A stretch of DNA of 64,000 nt from Enterobacter cloacae complex sp. R_G8 (GTDB lineage: Bacteria > Pseudomonadota > Gammaproteobacteria > Enterobacterales > Enterobacteriaceae): the NCBI RefSeq assembly GCF_024599795.1, contig NZ_CP102246.1, positions 558,001-622,000 on the forward strand, written 5' to 3'. The notes below the pieces were generated by a model, which made no database searches, was not told the origin of the DNA, and was given only the letters and a program-made list of their open reading frames with translations. The translations under genes and the position numbers were made by a program. This document shows positions 13,718-22,751 of the stretch, piece after piece (position 1 is the first letter of the stretch; each line of letters opens with the position of its first letter).

Positions 13718-13762
13718 TCATCCCCGCTACTCCTCCCTGCCTAATCCCCTGCAGGAGGAGGA
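13718..13762 (+). promoter_or_regulatory. MalT box cluster of the malPQ promoter
   Basis: Three MalT-type boxes (GGGGA/GGAKGA family) can be seen: TCATCCCC at 13718-13725 on the minus strand, ACTCCTCC at 13729-13736 also minus, and GGAGGAGG at 13754-13761 on the plus strand. Arrangement and spacing recall the E. coli malP promoter. The malP start is about 70 bases downstream. Confidence 0.65.
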
Positions 13763-13829
13763 AGAGGAGAAATGAGCCAGGCACACTAGCGCCAACTTGT
13801 GTTTTCTTTCTAAAGGATGCCGATCCCCT

Positions 13830-16223
13830 ATGTCACAGCCTACCTTCAACAAAGCTCAATTCCAGGCTGCCCTGACGCGTCAGTGGCAGCGTTTTGGCCT
13901 TCATGCTGCAAACGAGATGACGCCTCACCAGTGGTGGCAGGCGGTGAGCGGTGCGCTCGCAGAGCAGCTGGATGCTCAACCTCTGGCAAAACCGGTAAAA
14001 GGTCAGCGCCACGTCAACTACATCTCAATGGAATTCCTGATCGGTCGTCTGACCGGCAACAACCTGCTGAACCTCGGCTGGTATCAGGAGGTAGGGGATG
14101 TGCTGAAAGAACACGACATTAACCTGACCGATCTGCTGGAAGAAGAGATTGACCCGGCGCTGGGCAATGGCGGTCTGGGACGTCTGGCGGCCTGTTTCCT
14201 CGATTCGATGGCAACGGTTGGGCAGTCGGCCATTGGTTACGGCCTGAACTATCAATACGGTCTGTTCCGTCAGTCATTTGCAGACGGGCATCAGATGGAA
14301 GCGCCGGACGACTGGCACCGTAACACCTACCCGTGGTTCCGCCACAACGCGCAGCTGGATGTGCAGGTGAACATTGGCGGCAAAGTATCAAAACAGGGTC
14401 TCTGGGAACCAGCATATACGTTTATCGGCGAAGCCTGGGACCTGCCGGTGCTCGGTTACCGTAACGGCGTGGCGCAACCGCTGCGTCTGTGGCAGGCGAA
14501 GCATGCGCATCCGTTTAACCTGACCAAATTTAACGACGGCGATTTCCTGCGTGCTGAACAGCAGGGCATCGACGCCGAGAAGCTGACCAAAGTGCTCTAC
14601 CCGAACGACAACCATCTGGCGGGCAAGAAACTGCGTCTGATGCAGCAGTACTTCCAGTGCGCCTGCTCCGTGGCGGATATTCTGCGTCGTCACCACCTGG
14701 CGGGCCGCAAGCTGGCACAGCTGCCTGACTTTGAAGTGATTCAGCTTAACGATACGCACCCAACCATTGCGATCCCGGAACTGCTGCGTGTGCTGATCGA
14801 CGAGCACCAGCTGAGCTGGGATGACGCCTGGGCGATCACCAGCCGCACCTTTGCTTACACCAACCACACCCTGATGCCAGAAGCGCTGGAGTGCTGGGAC
14901 GAGAAGCTGGTGAAAACGCTGCTGCCGCGCCATATGCAGATCATCAACAAGATTAATGACCAGTTTAAAACGCTGGTGGATAAAACCTGGCCGGGCAACA
15001 AAGCGGTCTGGGCGAAGCTGGCCGTGGTGCATGACAAACAGGTGCGCATGGCAAATATGTGCGTGGTGAGCGGCTTTGCGGTGAACGGTGTGGCGGCGCT
15101 GCACTCGGATCTGGTGGTGAAAGATCTGTTCCCGGAATATCACCAGCTGTGGCCGACCAAATTCCATAACGTGACCAACGGCATCACGCCGCGTCGCTGG
15201 ATCAAACAGTGCAACCCGCTGCTGGCCGCTCTGCTGGACAAAACGCTGAAGAAAGAGTGGGCCAACGATCTGGACCAGCTGATCAATCTGGAAAAATACG
15301 CGGACGACGCGAAATTCCGCGAGCAGTACCGCGCCATCAAGCGGGATAACAAAGTGCGTCTGGCGGCGTTTGTGAAAGCGCGTACCGGTATAGAGATTAA
15401 CCCGAACGCCATTTTCGACATCCAGATTAAGCGTCTGCATGAATATAAACGTCAGCACCTGAACCTGCTGCATATCCTCGCGCTGTACAAAGAGATCCGC
15501 GAGAATCCGCAGGCTGACCGCGTGCCACGCGTGTTCCTGTTCGGCGCGAAAGCGGCACCGGGCTACTACCTGGCGAAAAACATTATCCTCGCCATTAATA
15601 AAGTGGCGGCGGCTATCAACAACGATCCGAAAGTGGGCGACAAGCTGAAGGTGGTGTTCCTGCCGGACTACTGCGTCTCTGCCGCAGAGATGCTGATCCC
15701 GGCGGCGGATATCTCCGAGCAGATCTCGACCGCGGGTAAAGAAGCGTCCGGTACCGGCAACATGAAGCTGGCGCTGAACGGCGCGCTGACTGTCGGTACG
15801 CTCGACGGTGCGAACGTAGAGATTGCCGAGAAGGTCGGAGAAGAGAACATCTTTATCTTTGGTCATACGGTTGAAGAGGTGAAAGCCCTCAAGGCCAAAG
15901 GCTACGATCCTGTGAAATGGCGTAAGAAGGACAAAGTGCTGGATGCGGTGCTGAAAGAGCTGGAAAGCGGTAAATACAGCGATGGCGATAAGCACGCGTT
16001 TGACCAGATGCTGCACAGCATGGACAAACACGGCGGCGACCCGTATCTGGTGATGGCGGACTTTACGGCCTACGTGGAAGCGCAAAAACAGGTCGACGTG
16101 CTGTACCGTGACCAGGAAGCGTGGACCCGGGCGTGCATTCTGAACACCGCCCGCTGTGGAATGTTCAGCTCTGACCGTTCAATCCGTGATTATCAGGCTC
16201 GTATCTGGCAGGCAAAACGCTAA
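13830..16223 (+). CDS. malP: Maltodextrin phosphorylase
   Basis: PLP enzyme that phosphorolyses linear maltodextrins to glucose-1-phosphate in the cytoplasm. The protein is 797 residues. [13 protein letters not shown] near residue 112 and the PLP-lysine motif [14 protein letters not shown] are both intact. The ATG at 13830 is preferred to one at 13797 because it yields [11 protein letters not shown], the family N-terminus. malQ follows 9 bases after the stop, so the two form the malPQ operon under MalT control. It is a paralogue of GlgP in the same window. Confidence 0.98.
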   Translation: MSQPTFNKAQFQAALTRQWQRFGLHAANEMTPHQWWQAVSGALAEQLDAQPLAKPVKGQRHVNYISMEFLIGRLTGNNLLNLGWYQEVGDVLKEHDINLTDLLEEEIDPALGNGGLGRLAACFLDSMATVGQSAIGYGLNYQYGLFRQSFADGHQMEAPDDWHRNTYPWFRHNAQLDVQVNIGGKVSKQGLWEPAYTFIGEAWDLPVLGYRNGVAQPLRLWQAKHAHPFNLTKFNDGDFLRAEQQGIDAEKLTKVLYPNDNHLAGKKLRLMQQYFQCACSVADILRRHHLAGRKLAQLPDFEVIQLNDTHPTIAIPELLRVLIDEHQLSWDDAWAITSRTFAYTNHTLMPEALECWDEKLVKTLLPRHMQIINKINDQFKTLVDKTWPGNKAVWAKLAVVHDKQVRMANMCVVSGFAVNGVAALHSDLVVKDLFPEYHQLWPTKFHNVTNGITPRRWIKQCNPLLAALLDKTLKKEWANDLDQLINLEKYADDAKFREQYRAIKRDNKVRLAAFVKARTGIEINPNAIFDIQIKRLHEYKRQHLNLLHILALYKEIRENPQADRVPRVFLFGAKAAPGYYLAKNIILAINKVAAAINNDPKVGDKLKVVFLPDYCVSAAEMLIPAADISEQISTAGKEASGTGNMKLALNGALTVGTLDGANVEIAEKVGEENIFIFGHTVEEVKALKAKGYDPVKWRKKDKVLDAVLKELESGKYSDGDKHAFDQMLHSMDKHGGDPYLVMADFTAYVEAQKQVDVLYRDQEAWTRACILNTARCGMFSSDRSIRDYQARIWQAKR

Positions 16224-16232
16224 GGAAGCGCG

Positions 16233-18314
16233 ATGGAGAGTAAACGTCTGGACAGTGCCGCGCAGGCGGCGGGGATCAGCCTCAGTTACATTAATGCTCA
16301 CGGCAAACCACAGTCTATTGGCGCCGACACCAAAAGACGTTTGCTGGATGCCATGCACAAAACCGACGCGAAAGCGTCGGCCACGCCGGTACCGAACGTC
16401 AAAGTCTTCACTGCGGGCAAGAAGATGTCGCTGGCGGTGGAAGGACGTGGCGAGTTTACCTGGCTACTGACCACCGAAGAGGGACATCAGCACAAGGGCC
16501 ACGCCACCGGCGGCAAAGCACTCACCCTTCCGGCGAAGCTGCCGGAGGGTTACCACACCCTAACGCTCACCCAGGACGAACTGCGCTTTCACTGCCGGTT
16601 GATCGTGGCGCCAAAACGTTGTTATGAGCCGCAGGCGTTGCTCGAAGGCAAAAAGCTGTGGGGGGCCTGCGTGCAACTCTACACCCTGCGCTCTGACAGC
16701 AACTGGGGCATCGGCGATTTTGGTGACCTGAAAAAGATGCTGGTATCGGTGGGGGAGCGCGGTGGCGCGTTTATCGGCCTCAACCCGATCCACGCCCTTT
16801 ATCCGGCCAACCCGGAGAGCGCCAGCCCGTACAGCCCGTCGTCCCGTCGCTGGCTGAACGTGATTTACATCGACGTGAATGCGTTAGACGATTTTAAAAA
16901 CAGCCCGGAGGCGCAGGCGTGGTGGGCACTGAGCACCACTCAGCAGGCGCTGAAGCAGGCCCGCGAAGCTGACTGGGTGGACTACTCCACCGTGACGGCG
17001 CTGAAGATGGCTGCCCTGCGTCTGGCGTGGAAAGGCTTTTCTCAGCGTGATGATGAGGAGATGGCCGCCTTCCGTCAGTTTGTGGCGCAGGAGGGCGAGA
17101 GCCTCTACTGGCAGGCGGCGTTCGATGCGCTGCATGCGTATCAGGTGAAAGAGGACGAAATGCGCTGGGGCTGGCCGGTCTGGCCGGAAGCGTATCAATC
17201 CGTCGACACGCCTGAAGTGAAAGCGTTCTGTAAAAAATACGCCGATGAAGTGGACTTCTACCTGTGGCTGCAGTGGCTGGCGTACAGCCAGTTTGCCGCC
17301 TGCTGGCAGGTGAGTCAGGGCTATAAGATGCCGATCGGTCTGTATCGCGACCTGGCCGTCGGTGTGGCAGAGGGCGGTGCAGAAACCTGGTGCGACCGCG
17401 AGCTGTACTGCCTGAAGGCCTCCGTAGGCGCACCACCGGATATTCTGGGCCCGCTCGGCCAGAACTGGGGCCTGCCGCCGATGGATCCGCACGTGATGGC
17501 GGCGCGTGCCTACGAGCCGTTTATCGATCTGCTGCGCGCCAACATGCAGAACTGCGGTGCGCTGCGTATCGACCACGTGATGTCGGTGCTGCGCCTGTGG
17601 TGGATCCCGTACGGTGAAACGGCCGATCACGGGGCGTATGTTCAGTATCCGGTTGACGATCTGCTGTCGATCCTGGCGCTGGAAAGCAAGCGCCATCAGT
17701 GCATGGTGATCGGCGAAGATCTCGGTACCGTGCCGGTAGAAATCGTCAGTAAGCTTCGCGACAGCGGCGTTTACTCCTATAAAGTGCTCTATTTTGAAAA
17801 CGACCATGAGAAAACCTTCCGCGCGCCGCAAGCGTACCCGGAACAGTCAATGGCAGTCGCGACGACGCATGACCTTCCTACGCTTCGTGGCTATTGGGAA
17901 AGTGGCGATCTGACGCTCGGTAAAACCCTGGGCCTCTATCCCGATGAAGATGTGCTTCGCGGCCTGTATCAGGATCGCGAGCTGGCGAAGCAGGGTCTGC
18001 TGGATGCACTGCATAAGCACGGCTGTCTGCCGAAACGCGCCGGGCATAAAGCATCGCTGATGGCGATGACGCCGACGCTCAATCGTGGATTGCAGCGCTA
18101 CATTGCCGACAGCAACAGCGCCCTGCTGGGCCTGCAGCCGGAAGACTGGATTGATATGGCGGAGCCGGTGAACATCCCGGGCACCAGCTATCAGTACAAG
18201 AACTGGCGCCGCAAGTTATCCACCACGCTTGAAACGATGTTTGCCGATGACGGGGTGAACAGGCTGATTAAGGATTTGGATAAGCGCAGAAGGGGGGTGG
18301 GTAAGAAGCGGTAG
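16233..18314 (+). CDS. malQ: 4-alpha-glucanotransferase (amylomaltase)
   Basis: GH77 disproportionating enzyme that transfers dextrinyl units between maltodextrins, making chains long enough for MalP and releasing glucose. The protein is 693 residues. The catalytic acids are in LRIDHVM (nucleophile Asp), VIGEDLGTVP (acid/base Glu) and THDLPTLRGYW (third Asp). An N-terminal domain of about 140 residues typical of enteric MalQ precedes the barrel. A GGAAG ribosome site at 16223-16227 supports the ATG at 16233. A hairpin with a T run follows the stop. Confidence 0.98.
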   Translation: MESKRLDSAAQAAGISLSYINAHGKPQSIGADTKRRLLDAMHKTDAKASATPVPNVKVFTAGKKMSLAVEGRGEFTWLLTTEEGHQHKGHATGGKALTLPAKLPEGYHTLTLTQDELRFHCRLIVAPKRCYEPQALLEGKKLWGACVQLYTLRSDSNWGIGDFGDLKKMLVSVGERGGAFIGLNPIHALYPANPESASPYSPSSRRWLNVIYIDVNALDDFKNSPEAQAWWALSTTQQALKQAREADWVDYSTVTALKMAALRLAWKGFSQRDDEEMAAFRQFVAQEGESLYWQAAFDALHAYQVKEDEMRWGWPVWPEAYQSVDTPEVKAFCKKYADEVDFYLWLQWLAYSQFAACWQVSQGYKMPIGLYRDLAVGVAEGGAETWCDRELYCLKASVGAPPDILGPLGQNWGLPPMDPHVMAARAYEPFIDLLRANMQNCGALRIDHVMSVLRLWWIPYGETADHGAYVQYPVDDLLSILALESKRHQCMVIGEDLGTVPVEIVSKLRDSGVYSYKVLYFENDHEKTFRAPQAYPEQSMAVATTHDLPTLRGYWESGDLTLGKTLGLYPDEDVLRGLYQDRELAKQGLLDALHKHGCLPKRAGHKASLMAMTPTLNRGLQRYIADSNSALLGLQPEDWIDMAEPVNIPGTSYQYKNWRRKLSTTLETMFADDGVNRLIKDLDKRRRGVGKKR

Positions 18315-18318
18315 TTTC

Positions 18319-18352
18319 ACCCTCACCCTAACCCTCTCCCAGAGGGAGAGGG
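18319..18352 (-). repeat. Two-hairpin intergenic palindrome, copy 4
   Basis: CCCTCACCCTAACCCTCTCCC-AGA-GGGAGAGGG written in blocks: it is the reverse orientation of copies 1-3 and is shorter, lacking a clear second hairpin. It lies just after the malQ stop. Confidence 0.75.
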
Positions 18353-18363
18353 AATAGAATATA

Positions 18364-18397
18364 GGCCGGGTAAGCGTCAGCGCCACCCGGCTTTTTT
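18364..18397 (+). terminator. REP-like hairpin and terminator after malQ
   Basis: GCCGGGT (18365-18371) and ACCCGGC (18385-18391) pair around an AAGCG..CGCC interior typical of REP (palindromic unit) elements, followed by six T. It therefore looks like a REP that doubles as a rho-independent terminator for malPQ. Confidence 0.7.
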
Positions 18398-18400
18398 ACA

Positions 18401-19717
18401 TCAAACCACCATATTCAACAGCAGCACCCCGACCAGACCGCACACCGAAATAATGGTTTCCAGCGCGGACCAGGACTTGATGGTTTCACCGATAGTCAGG
18501 TTGAAGTACTCCTTGAACAGCCAGAAGCCCGGATCGTTCACGTGTGAGAAAATCACGCTACCGGAACCGACGGCAATAACCATCAGCTCAGGGCTGACGC
18601 CCGTGGTGGCAATCAGTGGCGCAACGATACCGCCTGCGGTGATTGCCGCAACGGTTGCAGAACCCAGCGCGATACGCAGAACAGCGGCGATAGACCAGGC
18701 CATCAGAAGCGGCGACACGTTGGTTTCATGCATCATGGCCGCGATGTATTTATCCACGCCGCTGTCGACCAGAACCTGCTTGAACGCACCGCCACCGCCG
18801 ATGATCAGCAGCATCATGGCAATGATTTTGATGGAAGAGGTCAGCGTGTCGTTGATCTGATCCATGGAACGACCGCGGTTCAGGCCGAAGGTGAACATCG
18901 CAATCAGCACCGCAATCAGCGTGGCCATCACCGGGTCGCCGAGGAACTCAGCAACGGACAGGAACGCGTGACCTTTCGGCAGAACCATCTCTGCCACGGC
19001 GCGCATCGCCATCAGGATCACCGGGACCAGAGAGGTCCAGACGCTGACGCCAAAGCCAGGCATCTCTTCTTCGGTGAAGGTTTTCGCGCTGTACAGACCT
19101 TCCGGAATCGGCTTATCAATGCCTTTCAGGAAGCGGGCATAAACAGGGCCGGCCAGAATCACGGTTGGGATCGCCAGAATCGTACCGAACAGCAGGGTTT
19201 TACCCATATCGGCATGGAAAATGGTGGCGATAGCGGTTGGGCCCGGGTGCGGTGGCAGGAAGCCGTGCGTCACGGACAGCGCCGCCGCCATTGGCACACC
19301 GACATAGAGCAGCGGGATGCTTGCCGCCGCCGCAATGGTGAAGACCAGCGGCAGCATCAGCACGAAGCCCACTTCATAGAACAGTGCGAAACCGACGGTA
19401 AAACCGGTTAACACAACTGCCCACTGGATGTTCTTCTTACCAAATTTGTCGATAAGCGTGGTGGCAATACGCTGTGCGCCACCGCAGTCTGCCAGCATTT
19501 TGCCGAGCATGGCGCCAAAGCCCATGATCAACGCCAGGCTGCCGAGCGTGCCGCCGACACCCGCTTTAATGGAGCTAATAACTTTGACCAGCGGCATCCC
19601 TTGCATCAGACCGACTGCAAGTGCCACCAGAACCAGAGCGATAAACCCGTTCATTTTGAAACGGATCATCAAGAGCAGTAATAACACAACACCGATAGCA
19701 ACGATGACTAATGGCAT
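18401..19717 (-). CDS. gntT: High-affinity gluconate:H+ symporter GntT
   Basis: Inner-membrane gluconate permease of the GntP family. The protein is 438 residues and almost entirely hydrophobic, with about 12-14 predicted membrane segments. The conserved ALFYEVGFVLMLPLVF and HGFLPPHPGPTAIA blocks are present. The sequence fits GntT better than GntU or GntP, and the position between malQ and nfuA is that of E. coli gntT. Two GntR-type operators lie in the 300-base upstream gap. No GntR gene is in the window. Confidence 0.96.
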   Translation of the reverse strand: MPLVIVAIGVVLLLLLMIRFKMNGFIALVLVALAVGLMQGMPLVKVISSIKAGVGGTLGSLALIMGFGAMLGKMLADCGGAQRIATTLIDKFGKKNIQWAVVLTGFTVGFALFYEVGFVLMLPLVFTIAAAASIPLLYVGVPMAAALSVTHGFLPPHPGPTAIATIFHADMGKTLLFGTILAIPTVILAGPVYARFLKGIDKPIPEGLYSAKTFTEEEMPGFGVSVWTSLVPVILMAMRAVAEMVLPKGHAFLSVAEFLGDPVMATLIAVLIAMFTFGLNRGRSMDQINDTLTSSIKIIAMMLLIIGGGGAFKQVLVDSGVDKYIAAMMHETNVSPLLMAWSIAAVLRIALGSATVAAITAGGIVAPLIATTGVSPELMVIAVGSGSVIFSHVNDPGFWLFKEYFNLTIGETIKSWSALETIISVCGLVGVLLLNMVV

Positions 19718-19736
19718 GATTTACCTGGCCTTTGAA

Positions 19737-19752
19737 TTGTTATGGGTAACGT
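19737..19752 (-). promoter_or_regulatory. GntR-type operator, promoter-distal site
   Basis: TTGTTATGGGTAACGT aligns with the upstream operator over the GGGTAAC core. It lies 20 bases before the gntT start, within the leader. E. coli gntT has an equivalent downstream operator. Confidence 0.55.
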
Positions 19753-19877
19753 CATTGTTTCAACGACACGTTCCGGTTGTCCCAACTGGGAACAGAGTGG
19801 TTAACGGCACTAATACTGATACCTTGGAAACTATTTAGTTTAGTCGGCTGTTATGAGTGTTTTTAGTGCCCATGAGA

Positions 19878-19893
19878 ATGATACGGGTAACAT
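19878..19893 (-). promoter_or_regulatory. GntR-type operator, promoter site
   Basis: ATGATACGGGTAACAT, read on the minus strand as ATGTTACCCGTATCAT, is an imperfect palindrome matching the known GntR target. Its centre is 141 bases from the second site. A CRP-like GTGA..TCAC pair at 19897-19911 has 7 rather than 6 bases between the halves, so it is doubtful. Confidence 0.65.
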
Positions 19894-19966
19894 GGCGTGA
19901 TTGAGAATCACCCTGGAGGGCAAAATTTAAATTATGAGACGCAGGTCAACATATAGAGGTAAACGC

Positions 19967-19996
19967 AAAACGGTAACCATGAGGTTACCGTTTTTT
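19967..19996. terminator. Hairpin terminator downstream of nfuA, separated from it by the IS
   Basis: AAAACGGTAACC (19967-19978) pairs with GGTTACCGTTTT (19983-19994) around a 4-base loop, with A and T tracts outside. No gene ends on its left from the plus strand. It is best read as the original nfuA terminator on the minus strand, now about 1.4 kb away because of the insertion. Confidence 0.7.
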
Positions 19997-20005
19997 ATGT
20001 TTTCA

Positions 20006-20019
20006 CCCTCTCCCGCGGG
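20006..20019 (+). repeat. Two-hairpin palindrome copy 5, left fragment
   Basis: CCCTCTCCCGCGGG is the left arm and centre of the repeat; its last four bases CGGG are the left target-site copy of the IS. Confidence 0.85.
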
Positions 20020-21305
20020 TGTACGGTCCGGGGACATAGTGAACACTTGTTCGGGGACATGGTAGACACTTACAACTAAGGCATAAGAACCCGTTTATGG
20101 AGTCGCTTATGCCCTGGGATGCGAGAGATACCATGTCATTACGTACCGAGTTTGTTTTGTTCGCCTCGCAGGACGGGGCGAACATCCGTTCCCTCTGCCG
20201 TCGCTTCGGCATTTCACCTGCCACCGGCTACAAGTGGCTTCGTCGCTGGATGGAGGAAGGTTCCTCCGGCCTTCAGGACCGCCCGCGCATACCGCACCAT
20301 TCCCCGAACCGCTCATCTGACGACATCACTGCCCTGCTGCGTATGGCCCATGACCGCCATGAACGCTGGGGCGCACGCAAGATAAAGCGCTGGCTGGAAG
20401 ACCAGGGGCACCGTATGCCCGCCTTCAGCACCGTTCATAACCTGATGGCCCGTCACGGCCTGCTGCCGGGCACTTCACCGGGCATTCCCGCCACGGGACG
20501 GTTCGAACATGACGCGCCGAACCGGCTCTGGCAGATGGATTTTAAGGGCCACTTTCCCTTTGGCGGTGGCCGCTGCCATCCGCTCACCCTGCTGGATGAC
20601 CACTCCCGTTTTTCCCTGTGCCTGGCGCACTGTAGCGATGAACGGCGTGAGACCGTGCAGCAACAACTGGTCAGCGTGTTTGAACGCTACGGCCTGCCGG
20701 ACAGGATGACGATGGACAACGGCGCCCCGTGGGGAGACACCACCGGCACCTGGACGGCGCTCGAGCTGTGGCTGATGCGCCATGGTATCCGGGTGGGACA
20801 CTCCCGGCCGTATCATCCGCAGACGCAGGGCAAGCTGGAGCGTTTTCACCGCAGCCTGAAGACGGAGGTGCTGCAGGGTAAATGGTTCGCGAGTGAGGGC
20901 GAACTGCAGCGCGCCTTCGACCACTGGCGGACGGTCTATAACCTTGAACGCCCGCATGAGGCGCTGGATATGGCGGTACCGGGCTCGCGGTATCAGCCGT
21001 CATCGCGACGGTACAGCGGCAACACAACGCCCCCGGAATACGACGAGGGCGTGATGGTCAGGAAAGTGGATATCAGCGGAAAGCTGAGCGTGAAAGGGGT
21101 AAGTCTGAGCGCAGGCAAGGCGTTCAGGGGAGAACGGGTCGGGCTGAAGGAGATGCAGGAAGACGGCCGCTACGAGGTGTGGTGGTACAGCACAAAAGTG
21201 GGGGTGATCGACCTGAAGAAAAAGTCGATCACCATGGGTAAAGGATGTTAAAAAGTGTTCACCATGTCCCCGAACACCTGTCTACCATGTCCCCGGACCG
21301 TACAC
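20020..21305 (+). mobile_element. IS481-type insertion sequence, 1286 bp, complete
   Basis: The ends begin TGTACGGTCCGGGGACAT on both strands, giving long terminal inverted repeats. Each end carries two 20-bp units of the form CGGGGACATRGTRRACACTT at a 23-bp period (20029-20048 and 20052-20071 at the left; 21254-21273 and 21277-21296 on the opposite strand at the right). One intact transposase gene fills the interior. The flanks are CGGG at 20016-20019 and CGGG at 21306-21309. Removing the element and one CGGG rebuilds a perfect palindrome of the local repeat family, which fixes the boundaries. I do not assign an ISfinder name. Confidence 0.93.
20097..21251 (+). CDS. IS481-family transposase
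   Basis: DDE transposase of 384 residues. A helix-turn-helix is seen around residues 29-51 (NIRSLCRRFGISPATGYKWL), followed by a second helical DNA-binding region. The retroviral-integrase-like core has Asp148 in QMDFKGHF, Asp207 in TMDNGAPWG and Glu248 in HPQTQGKLERFHRSLK. All three catalytic acids and the frame are intact, so the element may still be active. The start may be 20097 or the in-frame ATG at 20109. Neither choice affects the catalytic core. It runs opposite to the flanking gntT and nfuA. Confidence 0.93.
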   Translation: MESLMPWDARDTMSLRTEFVLFASQDGANIRSLCRRFGISPATGYKWLRRWMEEGSSGLQDRPRIPHHSPNRSSDDITALLRMAHDRHERWGARKIKRWLEDQGHRMPAFSTVHNLMARHGLLPGTSPGIPATGRFEHDAPNRLWQMDFKGHFPFGGGRCHPLTLLDDHSRFSLCLAHCSDERRETVQQQLVSVFERYGLPDRMTMDNGAPWGDTTGTWTALELWLMRHGIRVGHSRPYHPQTQGKLERFHRSLKTEVLQGKWFASEGELQRAFDHWRTVYNLERPHEALDMAVPGSRYQPSSRRYSGNTTPPEYDEGVMVRKVDISGKLSVKGVSLSAGKAFRGERVGLKEMQEDGRYEVWWYSTKVGVIDLKKKSITMGKGC

Positions 21306-21339
21306 GGGAGAGGGCCGGGGTGAGGGCATCAGACCGCAT
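21306..21339 (+). repeat. Two-hairpin palindrome copy 5, right fragment
   Basis: CGGGAGAGGG, then CCGGGGTGAGGGCATCAG. It is the continuation of the fragment ending at 20019, displaced by the IS; the first four bases are the right target-site copy. Confidence 0.85.
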
Positions 21340-21349
21340 TGTACTTGTA

Positions 21350-21378
21350 GGCCCGGTAAGCGCAGCGCCACCGGGCAA
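21350..21378. repeat. REP (palindromic unit) element
   Basis: GCCCGGT (21352-21358) and ACCGGGC (21371-21377) flank AAGCGCAGCGCC, the REP pattern. It lies 18 bases beyond the nfuA stop and could stabilise that mRNA's 3' end. Confidence 0.7.
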
Positions 21379-21395
21379 TACAGACGGGCAATGAA

Positions 21396-21971
21396 TCAGT
21401 AGTAAGAGTGCTCGCCGCGCTGGTGTTCGGTCAGGTCACGCACGCCTTTCAGTTCCGGGAACTCGTTCAGCAGCTGCTTCTCGATCCCTTCTTTCAGGGT
21501 CACATCGACCATGGAACAACCGTTACAGCCGCCGCCAAACTGCAGAATTGCGTAGCCTTCGTCGGTGATTTCCATCAGGGAAACGCGACCACCGTGGCCG
21601 GCCAGCTGCGGGTTGATCTGGGATTGCAGCAGATACTCTACGCGCTCCATCAGCGGGGCATCGTCAGAAACCTTGCGCATTTTGGCGTTTGGCGCTTTCA
21701 GCGTCAGCTGCGAGCCCAGTTGATCGGTGACGAAGTCGATCTCCGCATCTTCAAGATACGGCGCGCTCAGCTCATCAACATAGGCGGTGAGCTGGTCAAA
21801 TTTAAGGGCAGTGTCAGTTGCTTCCACCGCGTCTGGCGGACAATAGGAGACACCACATTCTGCATTCGGAGTGCCTGGATTGATCACAAACACGCGGATC
21901 TGCGTCCCTTCTTCCTGATTTGCCAGCAGTTTGGCAAAGTGCGCTTGTGCAGAATCGGAAATACGGATCAT
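21396..21971 (-). CDS. nfuA: Fe-S biogenesis protein NfuA
   Basis: Iron-sulfur cluster carrier that hands [4Fe-4S] clusters to apo-proteins, important under oxidative stress or iron limitation. The protein is 191 residues. An N-terminal degenerate A-type domain (~1-95) is followed by a Nfu domain whose CxxC cluster ligands are Cys149 and Cys152 in GGGCNGCSM. The start MIRISDSAQ matches the family. The gene sits upstream of gntT in the E. coli order, but an IS now lies between them. The neighbouring gntX is also on the minus strand, 61 bases away. Confidence 0.97.
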   Translation of the reverse strand: MIRISDSAQAHFAKLLANQEEGTQIRVFVINPGTPNAECGVSYCPPDAVEATDTALKFDQLTAYVDELSAPYLEDAEIDFVTDQLGSQLTLKAPNAKMRKVSDDAPLMERVEYLLQSQINPQLAGHGGRVSLMEITDEGYAILQFGGGCNGCSMVDVTLKEGIEKQLLNEFPELKGVRDLTEHQRGEHSYY

Positions 21972-22032
21972 AGCTTTGGCCTAATAGTTGACTAAATTAC
22001 CTGGGTATAATCATACGCCCATTGGAGAAGGG

Positions 22033-22716
22033 CTACAAGGTACGGCACAGACACCATACCTGAACCGACGCGGCGCCGCTTTGCAAAAGCAGTCGGGAAA
22101 GTTCAGCAACGGTACTGCCTGTGGTGACGACATCATCCACAATCGCGATATGGAGCCCTTCGACGGCGAATTCAAGGAGAAAGGCGTTTTTGAGGTTCCT
22201 TTTGCGAAGCCGGGCATTCAGCTGATGCTGAATGGCGGTGGCATGGCGGCGTGTCAGCGCAGCGGCGGGGTACTGACAGCCGAGCCACCGGGCGAGCGGA
22301 CGGCAGAGCAGGTCGCTCTGGTTGTAGCCACGCCGCCAGTGACGGCGTTGGTATAAGGGCACATTCACCACCATATCCACTTTCGGCAGCGCACGCGTGC
22401 GCCGTGCCTGCAACACCGCCAGCAATAACAGGCGGGCGAGAGGGCGAGCCAGCGCACTCTGGCCGGAAAACTTCAGCGCGTGGATAAGCCTGCTTAACGG
22501 TGGAACGTAATCATCAACCGCCACCAGAGCGCTCCACGGCGGTGGTTTTTTCAGGCAACGACCGCAGGGAAACTCTGGGCTATACGCCGGTAAACCGCAC
22601 TGTGGACACGTTGTGATGCTGCTTGCCAGCGAACGCGTGCAGACAGAACAGACTCCCCACGTGCTCAGCGCAAGCGGCATTCGGCATAGCCAGCACAAGC
22701 CGGGCACTGTTAGCAT
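22033..22716 (-). CDS. gntX: GntX/ComF-family phosphoribosyltransferase-like protein
   Basis: ComF-type protein of 227 residues. The N-terminal third carries four Cys pairs (CWLC, CSVC, CPQC, CGRC), a probable zinc ribbon. The C-terminal part has the type I phosphoribosyltransferase PRPP loop VDDVVTTGST. The family is needed for competence in Haemophilus and for using DNA as a nutrient in E. coli. Its biochemical reaction is not known. The old link to gluconate uptake is weak. ATG 22716 is chosen because GGAGG lies six bases before it. The gene is divergent from bioH with only 35 bases between the starts. Confidence 0.93.
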   Translation of the reverse strand: MLTVPGLCWLCRMPLALSTWGVCSVCTRSLASSITTCPQCGLPAYSPEFPCGRCLKKPPPWSALVAVDDYVPPLSRLIHALKFSGQSALARPLARLLLLAVLQARRTRALPKVDMVVNVPLYQRRHWRRGYNQSDLLCRPLARWLGCQYPAAALTRRHATAIQHQLNARLRKRNLKNAFLLEFAVEGLHIAIVDDVVTTGSTVAELSRLLLQSGAASVQVWCLCRTL

Positions 22717-22751
22717 AGGCAACCTCCATGTAAAAAAGAGAACAGTAACTG

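Noticed and set aside
14388..16085. Long minus-strand open frame (565 codons) inside malP
   Set aside because: It is fully antisense to the well-conserved malP. The translation is rich in His, Val and Gln with no domain, as expected from an antisense reading of GC-rich codons.
19897..19911. CRP site upstream of gntT
   Set aside because: The GTGA and TCAC halves are 7 bases apart instead of 6, so it is not a convincing CRP site although E. coli gntT has one.
20006..20019. Possible CRISPR repeats in the many GGGAGAGGG palindromes
   Set aside because: The copies are dispersed singly between genes, kilobases apart, with no spacer array and no cas genes.
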